Part shown: positions 37,301 to 45,007 of the stretch, piece after piece
Position numbering within the stretch: position 1 is the first letter of the stretch
How the letters are laid out: every line of letters begins with the position of its first letter
NCBI GenBank assembly: GCA_049890295.1
Contig: JBMHBP010000025.1
Span: 1-64,000, forward strand
Length of the DNA: 64,000 nucleotides
Reading direction: 5' to 3'
DNA from: GCA-2862585 sp049890295
Lineage (GTDB): Bacteria > Bacteroidota > Bacteroidia > Flavobacteriales > UBA7312
The notes under the pieces: model-generated
The model's input: the letters and a program-made list of their open reading frames with translations, nothing else
Told to the model about the DNA's origin: nothing
Database searches by the model: none
Program-made: the position numbers and the translations under genes

Positions 37301-37514
37301 GAAACCTAGTGGTGAAACTTATATACCTGATCGTGTTTTAATTAAAGATAACCAACTAGTTTTAATAGATTACAAAACAGGAACTACCTCTAAAATGCAA
37401 TCTCATAAAAAACAAATAGATAATTATGCCAATACTCTACATTCAATGGGATATAATCATATTTTAAAAACATTGATTTACACTGAGGAAGACAAAAAAC
37501 TGGTGCAATGGTAA
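34377..37514 (+). CDS. addA: AddA-type UvrD helicase-nuclease
   Basis: A 1045-residue protein combining a superfamily 1 helicase and a PD-(D/E)XK nuclease, as in the AddA subunit that processes double-strand ends for RecA repair. Walker A is SSAGSGKTYSLV (residues 10-21), Walker B is FLIDEFQDTSVMQW, motif III GDAKQSIYRWRGG, and later VKVMTVHKSKGLEFPIVFIP and VLYVAMTRAKHQLYIYT. The C-terminal nuclease has PDRVLIKDNQLVLIDYKTG. It overlaps the following addB-like gene by 7 nt. The set is complete; no RecBCD-like third subunit is beside it. Confidence 0.9.
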   Translation: MDKNLHIYRSSAGSGKTYSLVRYYIGLALVGNSKSFNPRYFRHILAITFTNKAAAEMKDRVLTNFSDLSQARGINESNSFFNHIKQDTGLSNEVIQNRSTQVLSAILHNYTDLSISTIDKFVYKIVRTFAHDLQLHNAFEVEMDQEQLIQPAVTFLISRIGSDKSLSDALVSFALSNADEGKSYNLENALEVFSKHLFLEKSEHYVKVLKDVSIVDCLQVKDDLLNKINQFESVLFVKRKDFLTICNTNNLESSHFTRKSFFNYFKNLSKRSVDYYFPSDSVKKNVEENVWYAKSVSQDKKDIIDHYSSRFTELFDDIQTHLRKNIRSYIFNKHLYNNIYSIAVLNELSKELNDFKEVNNIKHISEFNRAIADIIRKEPAPFIYERLGERYHHFLIDEFQDTSVMQWHNLLPLFHNSLSEGYQNLIVGDAKQSIYRWRGGEVEQFVQLPSQIFKGELLPNISEINRTVQTNSKEIVLEYNWRSDKEIVNFNNKFFSKIKALLSDDLKSIYKNCQQIPMGNDGGYIHIDLTPKSTDFKEDVMNKIIQQIKHLHELDYEYKDIAILCRTKNEAFVVAENLNKANINVLSDEALLLTASKEVNLLISILCFLQNTSDKLASVHIATYLYHKENTDVDFHSLLETLGRSDQSLFYDYLKSLDIDFQPSLLWELPLYDLIEQLIVTFNLSPHDSYLQYFLDVIHKFSIKSNNDMGSFLEWWEKNNHKEAIVVPDDMNAVKVMTVHKSKGLEFPIVFIPFNWKIAKADDQIWVDAKGKIEKLKVALLQNNKHLKHSEYSHLQEKENQNALMDDVNVLYVAMTRAKHQLYIYTQEFNSNNNSNHLNDLIETFFEDMDTDFPYTSGTLVRNNIKENIENNEFKIHYDSIQNWREVINLKNKSNQLWNVELEKQRWGSLLHCALSNIKYLSDKDKVLRQLELDGLLDKSMKLKLSHRIEELLSDKEIQSFFSNDWIVKTEQEILKPSGETYIPDRVLIKDNQLVLIDYKTGTTSKMQSHKKQIDNYANTLHSMGYNHILKTLIYTEEDKKLVQW

Positions 37515-40255
37515 AACCTTTTTTACATCAAATAGCACTTAAAATATTAGATAAACAACAGTCAGATAAGCTGACTATCGTTTTACCTTCAAAGCGTTCC
37601 ATAGTTTTTTTGAAACATTATCTTTCACAAGAGCTAGATCAAGCAATTTGGCTACCAAAGATGTATGCTATCGAAGATTTTATTACCAAACTTTCATCTT
37701 TAAAGGTGTTAGATAATCTAAGCTTACAATTCAGACTGTATACTATTTTTGATTCCCATAGACCTCCTGAAAATAAAGATACATTTGACCAGTTTTTGAA
37801 ATGGAGTCAAACCGTTTTGTATGACTTCAATGAAATAGATAGGTACATGGTTGATGCTAAACATTTACTAACAAACCTAAGAGATATTAAAGAACTTGAA
37901 CAATGGAGTTTGAACAGTGCAGATCTCACATCTTTTCAAGAACAATACGTCAACTTTTTTAATCATTTGTATGAATGGTATAAAGCTTTTAATGAATCTC
38001 TTGAGAATGATGGAGTTGCCTATCAAGGAATGGCCTATAGAAAAGCTGCCGAATCAATATTAAATTCATCATATGATTTTGAAGAAGTTTGGTTTGTAGG
38101 ATTGAACGCTTTGACTACAGCTGAAAATATAATAGTCAATCATTTTATTACTTACCATAACGCATTATTATTTTGGGATGCAGATTCATTCTACATGAAT
38201 AACGAACAGCATGAGGCAGGTTTATTCCTTCGGAAACATGCTCAACAATTTGGTAGTTTTAAAACTACAGACTTTCTATCATCCAAAAAACATATAGAAG
38301 TCATTGGTTGTGCTAAAAATATTGGTCAGACAAAAACTGCAGGTCATATTTTAAATGCATTAGAAACTAATCAAGAAACAGCTCTTGTTTTAGCTGATGA
38401 AAACTTACTTTTCCCAGTATTAAATAACCTACCTCAGTCCATCGAGTCTGTAAATATTACAATGGGGTCACCCTTGAATTCAACGACTCTATTTAGTTTA
38501 TTTGATTTATTATTTCAAATACATTTAAGAAAATCACAATATGGTCAAGATAAATTCCATGCCAATGATTTATTGAAATTGTTTAGGCAGCCCTATCTAA
38601 CTCATGTTTTGAGTACTGCATTTATTGATACTGTCGTTCGTTTTTTAAACAAAGAAAAGGTCATTTTTGTATCGTCCAGTCAGCTTAAAAATACATTTTC
38701 AACTGAATGGGATATTTTACATTCATTTTTTTCAGATTGGTCAGATTCATCACAGGTTATTCACTCAATTAAATCAATTATTGAGCTATTAAAAGATAAT
38801 CTTGTCCAACAAAAGGCCAGTGTAGAATCAGAAATTATTTTCAGTTTTTATAAATCTATCCAAATTTTAGAAAATCAACTTTACGAGTTTGATTTAGAAA
38901 TTGATTTGAAGACATTAAAATCTGTTTTTTTCCAAATAATAGGGAAGGAGACCATTTCTTTTGTTGGTGAACCCCTCAATGGTCTTCAAATGATGGGTGT
39001 TCTGGAAACTAGAACATTAGATTTTAAGAACCTCATAATTTTGAGTGTGAATGAAGATAAATTACCTTCAGGTAAATCTGTAAATTCTTTTATTCCATTT
39101 GTGTTGAAAAAGCATTTCAATATGCCAACCCATGAGGAGAGAGATGCAGTTTATGCCTATCATTTTTATAGACTACTTCAACGTGCAGAACAAGTTTTTT
39201 TACTTTACAACACACAAAATGATGACTTTGGTAGTGGTGAAAAAAGTCGATTCATAACACAATTGTTTAACGAGTATTCAGCAAACCCCATTCATGAAAA
39301 AATTCTACATGCTGATGTTACTTCAATTTCTGAACTACAAGGACTTAACATCACCAAAACTGATAAAATATCTCAATTGATTATCGATTGGGCGTCTAAT
39401 AAGGTATCACCTACTGCTTTAACCACCTACGTTAATTGTAAACTCCAATTCTACTTTAAATATATAGCTAAATTACACCCTAAAGAGGATGTAGTGGAGT
39501 TTATTGAAGCCCACAGTTTCGGTTCTATTATTCATGACGCTCTATTTCAAGCATTTTTACCGCATTTAGAATTTAATTTAACACATGATCGACTAGATGA
39601 AGTTAAAAAAGAAACACTGCAATTAATATCTGATGGCTTCGATAAAGAAATTGGTACGAGAAAACATCATGGTAAGAACCATTTGGTATGGCAAGTTGCC
39701 AATAAGTTGATTAGAAATTTATTTGAAAAAGAAAAAGAATACATAGAAGAAATAAATACTTTTCATAAAGTGATAGAAGTAGAGCGAACACTCACTCAAA
39801 CTTTACAAGTTAATTCTATTGATGTTCAATTATATGGAAATGTTGATAGGGTAGATGTTACAGGTGATTTTATCAGAATTGTAGATTATAAAACTGGAAA
39901 GGTGGAGCAATCCGACTTATCATACTCCGATTTGTCTGAGCTTATTACAAATCCTAAAAAATCAAAAGCATTTCAACTACTGACCTATGCTTATTTATAT
40001 GCTAAAACCTCAAAAAGTAATAAGCCATTGACTGCGGGTAATTATTCTTTAAGAAATCTTAGTGATGGTGTTGTGTACATTAAAAAATCTAGAGCAAAAG
40101 ATGCTCTATCCATTGACCAATCCCTTATAAATCAATTCGAAAATTTACTTGGTGAAGTATTGAATTCAATTCTTGATAAACAATCAACATTTCATAGAAC
40201 AGACGACCTGGAATCCTGTAGATATTGCGATTTTAGAACCGTTTGTGGGCGTTAA
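37508..40255 (+). CDS. addB: AddB-type PD-(D/E)XK nuclease
   Basis: A 915-residue partner of the AddA-like protein. The N-terminal two-thirds has a degenerate helicase fold in which no Walker A GKT is present. The C-terminal domain is a RecB-type nuclease (LYGNVDRVDVTGDFIRIVDY with KTG) embraced by four cysteines (one in YVNCKLQFYFKYIAKL and the cluster CRYCDFRTVC at the very end), the pattern of the iron-sulfur-staple nuclease of AddB. The partners are translationally coupled through a 7-nt overlap. This protein would carry one of the two strand-cutting sites and may recognise Chi-like sequences, the latter being inference from the family. Confidence 0.88.
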   Translation: MVKPFLHQIALKILDKQQSDKLTIVLPSKRSIVFLKHYLSQELDQAIWLPKMYAIEDFITKLSSLKVLDNLSLQFRLYTIFDSHRPPENKDTFDQFLKWSQTVLYDFNEIDRYMVDAKHLLTNLRDIKELEQWSLNSADLTSFQEQYVNFFNHLYEWYKAFNESLENDGVAYQGMAYRKAAESILNSSYDFEEVWFVGLNALTTAENIIVNHFITYHNALLFWDADSFYMNNEQHEAGLFLRKHAQQFGSFKTTDFLSSKKHIEVIGCAKNIGQTKTAGHILNALETNQETALVLADENLLFPVLNNLPQSIESVNITMGSPLNSTTLFSLFDLLFQIHLRKSQYGQDKFHANDLLKLFRQPYLTHVLSTAFIDTVVRFLNKEKVIFVSSSQLKNTFSTEWDILHSFFSDWSDSSQVIHSIKSIIELLKDNLVQQKASVESEIIFSFYKSIQILENQLYEFDLEIDLKTLKSVFFQIIGKETISFVGEPLNGLQMMGVLETRTLDFKNLIILSVNEDKLPSGKSVNSFIPFVLKKHFNMPTHEERDAVYAYHFYRLLQRAEQVFLLYNTQNDDFGSGEKSRFITQLFNEYSANPIHEKILHADVTSISELQGLNITKTDKISQLIIDWASNKVSPTALTTYVNCKLQFYFKYIAKLHPKEDVVEFIEAHSFGSIIHDALFQAFLPHLEFNLTHDRLDEVKKETLQLISDGFDKEIGTRKHHGKNHLVWQVANKLIRNLFEKEKEYIEEINTFHKVIEVERTLTQTLQVNSIDVQLYGNVDRVDVTGDFIRIVDYKTGKVEQSDLSYSDLSELITNPKKSKAFQLLTYAYLYAKTSKSNKPLTAGNYSLRNLSDGVVYIKKSRAKDALSIDQSLINQFENLLGEVLNSILDKQSTFHRTDDLESCRYCDFRTVCGR

Positions 40256-40330
40256 TATTTTAAGCAATATACACACAAAGACGATTTTTTTCTAGTTCAA
40301 GCTATCTATTGTTCATGAGTTTTTAGTTCG

Positions 40331-41689
40331 CTAACGTATTATTAGTTTTTCTGTTATGATTTTATTTCCTATTTCATACTTGATAAGATATAGTCCACAA
40401 CTCAAATCATTTAAATACAATGTTGTTCTATGATCCATTTTTTGAGTTTTGAACCTTTTTATTTTTCTACCTCTATTGTCATAAATTTGAATTCCATTAA
40501 TTGAATTTCCATTAATATGGATTATATTTTCAGTAGGATTTGGGTAAATATAAGAGTTTTTAATATCTAAATTATTAATGAATACTGTAGAATCAATTGT
40601 TGTAGAATCAATTGTTGTCGAATCATTAGGAGTATTATCTGTTGTGTCTATAACACTAGTGTCAATTACGCTTTCAAATAAATTTCCAAATGTGATGGTA
40701 CCCAATCCGTTAGTTGCTTCCCAAAAATTATAGATTGAGCTTTGATCTGCACCAATGTGAGAGAATTGGACAATATCATTATCTACTTGTGTCCATTCAT
40801 CATCTGTTAATGCACTATCAGTTAGTACAATGGCTAAGGCTTTAAAGTCCTTTTGTGAGTTTATTGAATTTGGAATACGTTCTCCCAGTTCAGATGATAT
40901 TAGTGAAGAGGTATAGGTTATTCTTTCTGAAGCCGTAAAATTCTTTGTTCCATTATTATCAATGTTTGTAGTAATATTTTTAAAAACATCAAAGTCTGAT
41001 ACTTGATTTAAGGGTATCATACCCATCAAATATAATTCCATTTCATTAAAGGGTACAGAGTTTCCCCCGTTCGCGAAACCACCGAAAGCGTCAACGGTAT
41101 AATTGTTATTTCCGTTCTCAACTAGTGTACTTTGATTAAACCCTCCCAACTGACCTTTACTGCTTCCTCCCGAAAACCCCCAATGTGGAATAAATTCAAA
41201 AGAATTTAGGCCTGTACCAGTTTGATACAGCTGATGTGTAGTTATTCCAAAGTTGCCCCAATTGTGCATCAATTCATGTAAAGAGGGTCCTAAAAGCATA
41301 TAGTTAAATCTGGCAAGGTGAATAACGGATTGAAGTTTTTCCTCAGAACCATAATTTGAACAATCGTTGAAATCATTTAAACCAATTCCTTGAATACTAT
41401 TTGAAACTTGCTTCAATTCTCCTGTTGGCATATTTGGTGGTAAGTTTGTTTCTTTGAGAATTAAAAAGATAAAATCAAAATCATCTTCAAATTTCTGGTA
41501 GATGTCTTGAAAAAGGTCTTCTCTTTTTTCTTGATCGCCATAATCATAATTTGCTACCCAACTTTCATATTCTTGTGGAGTCATCAATAATGAAGAAACT
41601 CTTCCTTCAGGATGTATATCAATGACATGAGTTTGTGAAAATGAATAATAAGATAAAGAGATTAAAAAAAGTATGATGTAATTTTTCAT
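40331..41689 (-). CDS. T9SS-secreted putative zinc metallopeptidase (HELMH)
   Basis: A 452-residue exported protein. Signal peptide residues 1-18 (end YYSFSQ). A mature N-terminal domain includes a zinc-binding-like SLHELMHNWG (about residues 137-146), a second histidine in HWGFSGGSSKGQ and a glutamate-rich FNEMELYLMGMIPL, an arrangement seen in a poorly characterised bacterial group with ELYLMG motifs. A DST/DTT-rich linker (about 350-370) encoded by a 15-bp tandem repeat separates it from the T9SS sorting domain (YPNPTENIIHI, GLYLIKY). Peptidase activity is inferred from HExxH only. A predicted -7 element is 30 nt upstream. Confidence 0.7.
   Translation of the reverse strand: MKNYIILFLISLSYYSFSQTHVIDIHPEGRVSSLLMTPQEYESWVANYDYGDQEKREDLFQDIYQKFEDDFDFIFLILKETNLPPNMPTGELKQVSNSIQGIGLNDFNDCSNYGSEEKLQSVIHLARFNYMLLGPSLHELMHNWGNFGITTHQLYQTGTGLNSFEFIPHWGFSGGSSKGQLGGFNQSTLVENGNNNYTVDAFGGFANGGNSVPFNEMELYLMGMIPLNQVSDFDVFKNITTNIDNNGTKNFTASERITYTSSLISSELGERIPNSINSQKDFKALAIVLTDSALTDDEWTQVDNDIVQFSHIGADQSSIYNFWEATNGLGTITFGNLFESVIDTSVIDTTDNTPNDSTTIDSTTIDSTVFINNLDIKNSYIYPNPTENIIHINGNSINGIQIYDNRGRKIKRFKTQKMDHRTTLYLNDLSCGLYLIKYEIGNKIITEKLIIR
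40586..40630 (-). repeat. 15-bp tandem repeat in the linker coding region
   Basis: Two exact copies of TGTAGAATCAATTGT (40586-40600 and 40601-40615) and a partial third (40616-40630). On the coding strand this encodes D-S-T-T-I repeats. Because the unit is a multiple of three, slippage would change linker length without breaking the frame. Confidence 0.85.
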
Positions 41690-41719
41690 AGTCTAAGGAT
41701 TTAAGGTATTTTAAAAAGG

Positions 41720-41727
41720 CAAAGTTA
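41720..41727 (-). promoter_or_regulatory. Predicted -7 element (TAACTTTG)
   Basis: Minus-strand TAACTTTG, 30 nt before the ATG at 41689 of the putative metallopeptidase gene. Confidence 0.45.
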
Positions 41728-41754
41728 ATTAAAAAATCAAACTATTTTCAGTTT

Positions 41755-42531
41755 TCAATAGTCTATAATAAAATGTTTCAATTTTTTATTAATGGCAGTT
41801 TCAATTTCATTCTTAGAAATTCCGTAAATGATTTTTCTATCCAATAGATTTTTATCTTTCAGGAAATTTATGTGTGACTTATCAACTTGATTGTAAAAGC
41901 TAGCCCAATAGTTGGGTTTAAATTGATTTGGTATAAGGTAATAAGTCCATTCTTTTCCTTTATTAAATCCTTCTAATACAGTTTGAATATGAGGATTTTT
42001 AAATTTCAAATAGGCTAAAAATATTGGGTTTGCGTCAGCTACAAGTACCTTATTTATTGCATTGTATTTGTTTATGTAAAAAAGTAGGCTATCGGCTACT
42101 GATTTATTAGCCTTTTTTATGTCAATATAGACTGTTTCAAAACCGTAGGATGATGAAAAAAAATCGTCTAAAAGCAGAGTCTTGTTTTTTGTTAATTTTT
42201 TATTAAAAATGATATTTTTTGATTTTATATCCTGCCAGTTTAAATTAGTTACTTCTTTGTTTATCCCCAGTAACCTTTTAGCATTTTTGTCATGAAAAAG
42301 TATAAGTCTTTTATCATTAGTTGTGTAAATGTCAATTTCAACCGACTTAATTCCAGATTTTAAAGATTCTAAAAACCCTTCATGACTATTCTCTGCGAAA
42401 TTCTTGAGGCCTCTATGTGCGAAAAAAGTAGGTTCTATTGGTGGATTCATTTCTATATTTTTTTGAAAAGAAATAAAAACAACTAATGCTATTCCAATAA
42501 CAAGCAGAATGCTTTTTAAAATGGTTTTCAT
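41755..42531 (-). CDS. Glycerophosphodiester phosphodiesterase family protein
   Basis: A 258-residue protein with an N-terminal membrane anchor (residues about 5-24) and a GDPD TIM-barrel. The signature FFAHRGLKNFAENSHEGFLE contains the catalytic His and Arg, and SVEIDIYTTNDKRLILFHD supplies the metal-binding Glu and Asp and the second His. It would hydrolyse glycerophosphodiesters to glycerol 3-phosphate and an alcohol on the outer face of the membrane. The C-terminal half is divergent, so substrate range is uncertain. It is followed, on the same strand, by the putative metallopeptidase gene after 65 nt. Confidence 0.85.
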   Translation of the reverse strand: MKTILKSILLVIGIALVVFISFQKNIEMNPPIEPTFFAHRGLKNFAENSHEGFLESLKSGIKSVEIDIYTTNDKRLILFHDKNAKRLLGINKEVTNLNWQDIKSKNIIFNKKLTKNKTLLLDDFFSSSYGFETVYIDIKKANKSVADSLLFYINKYNAINKVLVADANPIFLAYLKFKNPHIQTVLEGFNKGKEWTYYLIPNQFKPNYWASFYNQVDKSHINFLKDKNLLDRKIIYGISKNEIETAINKKLKHFIIDY

Positions 42532-42578
42532 AAATGAAAGGTTGTGTTAAGGATGATGCAATTTACATCAAATGATAT

Positions 42579-42608
42579 AAAAAAACCCACTCAGATTGAG
42601 TGGGTTTT
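42579..42608 (-). terminator. Rho-independent terminator after tRNA-Glu
   Basis: On the minus strand a 12-bp stem (AAAACCCACTCA / TGAGTGGGTTTT) with a 3-nt loop is followed by T-rich sequence; it begins at the tRNA CCA end. Confidence 0.9.
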
Positions 42609-42682
42609 GGCAGCCCCTAGGAGAATCGAACTCCTGTTTCCAGGATGAAAACCTGGCGTCCTAACCACTAGACGAAGGGGCC
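42608..42682 (-). tRNA. tRNA-Glu (anticodon UUC)
   Basis: A 75-nt minus-strand tRNA. The acceptor strands are GGCCCCT and AGGGGCT (one G-U pair), the anticodon stem CCAGG/CCTGG closes the loop TTTTCAT with anticodon TTC, and the T-arm has GTTCGATTC. The 3' CCA is encoded. It is followed at once by a strong terminator. The D-loop contains AGTGGTTAGGA as usual for tRNA-Glu. Confidence 0.97.
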
Positions 42683-42749
42683 GTGTTTAAAGCGATTGCA
42701 AATATAATATCTTTTATAATTCTACAAAGTAGTTAAGAAAAAAAAGATA

Positions 42750-43415
42750 TTATTTTTCATTACTGAACTTATAACCTAGCTTTTTAGAAGTTTTAAGTTT
42801 CATTTTTTTACTTAGTTCTTGAATTTGATGAACGCTTACGACCTGAACTTCTTGTAGTGGAGGTGTTTGCAGTTCAAAATCAATGGCATAAAGCATTAAC
42901 TCTTGTAAAATATGTTCAAACGTTTCTTTATTTAATTTTGAGTTTTCAATAGAATTGTAGAGAAAACTCATTTTACCATTTCCTTCAGTAAAAAAATGAG
43001 TGTCTTTATTCACAAAAATTCTAGCGATTAAAAAACCAAGGTCATTTTCTCTATTATATTTTATGCTATCACTCAAAAAATTATATACATTAATGACGCC
43101 ACAATAGGCTCTATATGGATTTTCTTTGATATAGCTTGAATTCCATATATTATGACTTTTATCAAATGTAAAAGTATTACTATGCATGTGAAAGATTAGG
43201 GTATCTCCTGAAAATTTCAAATGGGCTTCATAATCACCTTTTTCTGAAAATTCTATTTTTACGTGATTATCTGTAATTTGATTTTGCAGTTCAGCAGCGA
43301 AATTTGATGAAACCGATTTTAGGCAATCAAATTGCTGTTTACATATTCTAAACACTTCTTGTTTTACTACAGATTTTTCTCCAAGAAGCTTTATGATTTT
43401 TTTAGAATTATTCAT
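42750..43415 (-). CDS. Conserved protein of unknown function downstream of proS
   Basis: A 221-residue cytoplasmic protein with no signal peptide or membrane segment and no motif I recognise. Visible features are a helical N-terminus with two cysteines (RICKQQFDCLKS), a central mixed alpha/beta part (LIFHMHSNTFTFDKSHNIW, YCGVINVYNFLSD), and a basic lysine-rich C-terminus. I use the ATG at 43415, 1 nt after the proS stop codon, rather than a frame beginning 6 codons earlier inside proS. Co-transcription with proS suggests a translation-related or housekeeping role, but that is only context. Confidence 0.65.
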   Translation of the reverse strand: MNNSKKIIKLLGEKSVVKQEVFRICKQQFDCLKSVSSNFAAELQNQITDNHVKIEFSEKGDYEAHLKFSGDTLIFHMHSNTFTFDKSHNIWNSSYIKENPYRAYCGVINVYNFLSDSIKYNRENDLGFLIARIFVNKDTHFFTEGNGKMSFLYNSIENSKLNKETFEHILQELMLYAIDFELQTPPLQEVQVVSVHQIQELSKKMKLKTSKKLGYKFSNEK

Positions 43416-43416
43416 T

Positions 43417-44892
43417 TTAATAGGCCTTTGCAAAAATCACTTTTTGTAAAGAGGGTTTACCACTATATATACATTTACCTTCTTCTTCTTTTGAATCTAG
43501 AGGTATACATCTAATTGTAGCTTTTGTCTCATTTTTAATTTTTTGTTCTGTTTCTGAGCTTCCGTCCCAATGAGCATAAACGAAGCCTGCATCTGCAGAA
43601 ATAAGTTCTTTAAAATTCTCCCAATTTTCAGCATGATGAGTGTTTTTTTCTCGGTGAGTTTTAGCTTTTTCAAGAAGATTGTCTTGAATCTTTTCTAGTA
43701 ATTGAGTTACAGTATTTGTTAAATTATCAATACTTGTCGTTTCTTTTTGTAGTGTATCTCTTCTTGCCAGTTCAACAGTGTTGTTTTCCAAATCTCTTGG
43801 ACCAATAGCAATTCTTAAGGGAACACCTTTGAATTCATATTCTGCAAATTTCCAGCCTGGTTTATGAGTGTCTCTATTATCATACTTCACACTTACTCCA
43901 GACTTTTCCAGTTCTTTTTTAATTTGAACAGCTTTTTCACTAATCTCAGATAATTGTTCATCACCTTTGTAAATGGGAACGATAACCACTTGGTAGGGTG
44001 CAAGTTTAGGCGGTAAAACAAGACCATTATCGTCTGAATGTGTCATGACTAAGGCACCCATTAATCGAGTAGACACACCCCATGATGTTGCCCAAACATG
44101 TTCCATCTTACCTTCTTTGCTGGTAAACTTTACGTCGAAAGCTTTAGCAAAATTTTGACCTAAAAAATGAGATGTCCCTGCTTGTAAGGCTTTTCCGTCT
44201 TGCATTAGAGCTTCAATGCAATAGGTCTCTAAAGCCCCCGCAAATCGTTCATTTTCAGTCTTTAATCCTTTTATTACTGGCATTGCCATAAAATCTTCAG
44301 CAAATCGACTGTATACTTCAATCATTTGTTCTGTTTCTTCAATTGCTTCTTGTTTAGTTGCATGAGCAGTATGTCCTTCTTGCCATAAAAACTCAGCTGT
44401 TCTTAAAAATAAACGAGTTCTCATTTCCCATCTTACCACATTTGCCCATTGATTAACTAGAATAGGAAGATCTCTATAGGATTGAATCCAGTTCCTATAT
44501 GTATCCCAAATAATAGTTTCAGAAGTTGGACGAACTATAAGTTCTTCTTCTAATTTGGCATCAGGATCAACTACTACTGATTTTCCATCCTCACTATTTT
44601 TTAATCTGTAGTGAGTTACTACTGCACATTCTTTAGCAAAACCCTCAACATGTTCAGCCTCTTTACTGAGGTATGACTTTGGGATAAATAATGGAAAATA
44701 AGCATTAGAGTGTCCAGTGTCTTTAAACATCTTATCTAGTTCTTGTTGCATTTTTTCCCAAATTGCAAAGCCATATGGTTTAATTACCATGCATCCTCTT
44801 ACACCTGAGTTCTCTGCTAGATCAGCTTTTGTAACGATTTCATTGTACCATTTTGAATAATCTTCAGCTCTGCTAGTAAAGTTTTTTGCCAT
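43417..44892 (-). CDS. proS: Prolyl-tRNA synthetase, short (archaeal/eukaryotic-type) form
   Basis: A 491-residue class II aminoacyl-tRNA synthetase charging tRNA-Pro. It has GVRGCMVIKPYGFAIWEKMQ, motif 2 with WANVVRWEMRTRLFLRTAEF followed by WQEGHTAHAT, and the C-terminal class II anticodon-binding and zinc-binding-like regions. It lacks the editing insertion of the long bacterial form, as normal for Bacteroidota. A -7 element TACATTTG lies 57 nt upstream, and a perfect 19-bp palindrome lies further upstream in the region shared with the divergent lipoprotein gene. Confidence 0.95.
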   Translation of the reverse strand: MAKNFTSRAEDYSKWYNEIVTKADLAENSGVRGCMVIKPYGFAIWEKMQQELDKMFKDTGHSNAYFPLFIPKSYLSKEAEHVEGFAKECAVVTHYRLKNSEDGKSVVVDPDAKLEEELIVRPTSETIIWDTYRNWIQSYRDLPILVNQWANVVRWEMRTRLFLRTAEFLWQEGHTAHATKQEAIEETEQMIEVYSRFAEDFMAMPVIKGLKTENERFAGALETYCIEALMQDGKALQAGTSHFLGQNFAKAFDVKFTSKEGKMEHVWATSWGVSTRLMGALVMTHSDDNGLVLPPKLAPYQVVIVPIYKGDEQLSEISEKAVQIKKELEKSGVSVKYDNRDTHKPGWKFAEYEFKGVPLRIAIGPRDLENNTVELARRDTLQKETTSIDNLTNTVTQLLEKIQDNLLEKAKTHREKNTHHAENWENFKELISADAGFVYAHWDGSSETEQKIKNETKATIRCIPLDSKEEEGKCIYSGKPSLQKVIFAKAY

Positions 44893-44949
44893 TTTTTAAT
44901 TTGAAAGTTTGTTCGTAATTTTACGAAAAGTTTTGCGTTATTACTTTAG

Positions 44950-44957
44950 CAAATGTA
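44950..44957 (-). promoter_or_regulatory. proS: Predicted proS -7 element (TACATTTG)
   Basis: Minus-strand TACATTTG, 57 nt before the proS ATG, leaving a relatively long leader that could hold regulation. The palindrome at 44973-44991 overlaps where the -33 element would lie. Confidence 0.5.
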
Positions 44958-44972
44958 AACTTTTTAACGGAC

Positions 44973-44991
44973 AAGCTTTACTGTAAAGCTT
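44973..44991. promoter_or_regulatory. Perfect 19-bp palindrome, candidate operator
   Basis: AAGCTTTAC-T-GTAAAGCTT: 9-bp arms with a single central base. It is 16 nt before the lipoprotein ATG at 45008 and at about the -33 position of the proS promoter. The symmetry suits a dimeric DNA-binding protein; no such regulator was identified in the window. Confidence 0.5.
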
Positions 44992-45007
44992 ACATAAATT
45001 ACAAATT

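Noticed and set aside
42541..42607. A possible small RNA downstream of tRNA-Glu
   Set aside because: The structure is fully explained by the tRNA terminator hairpin.
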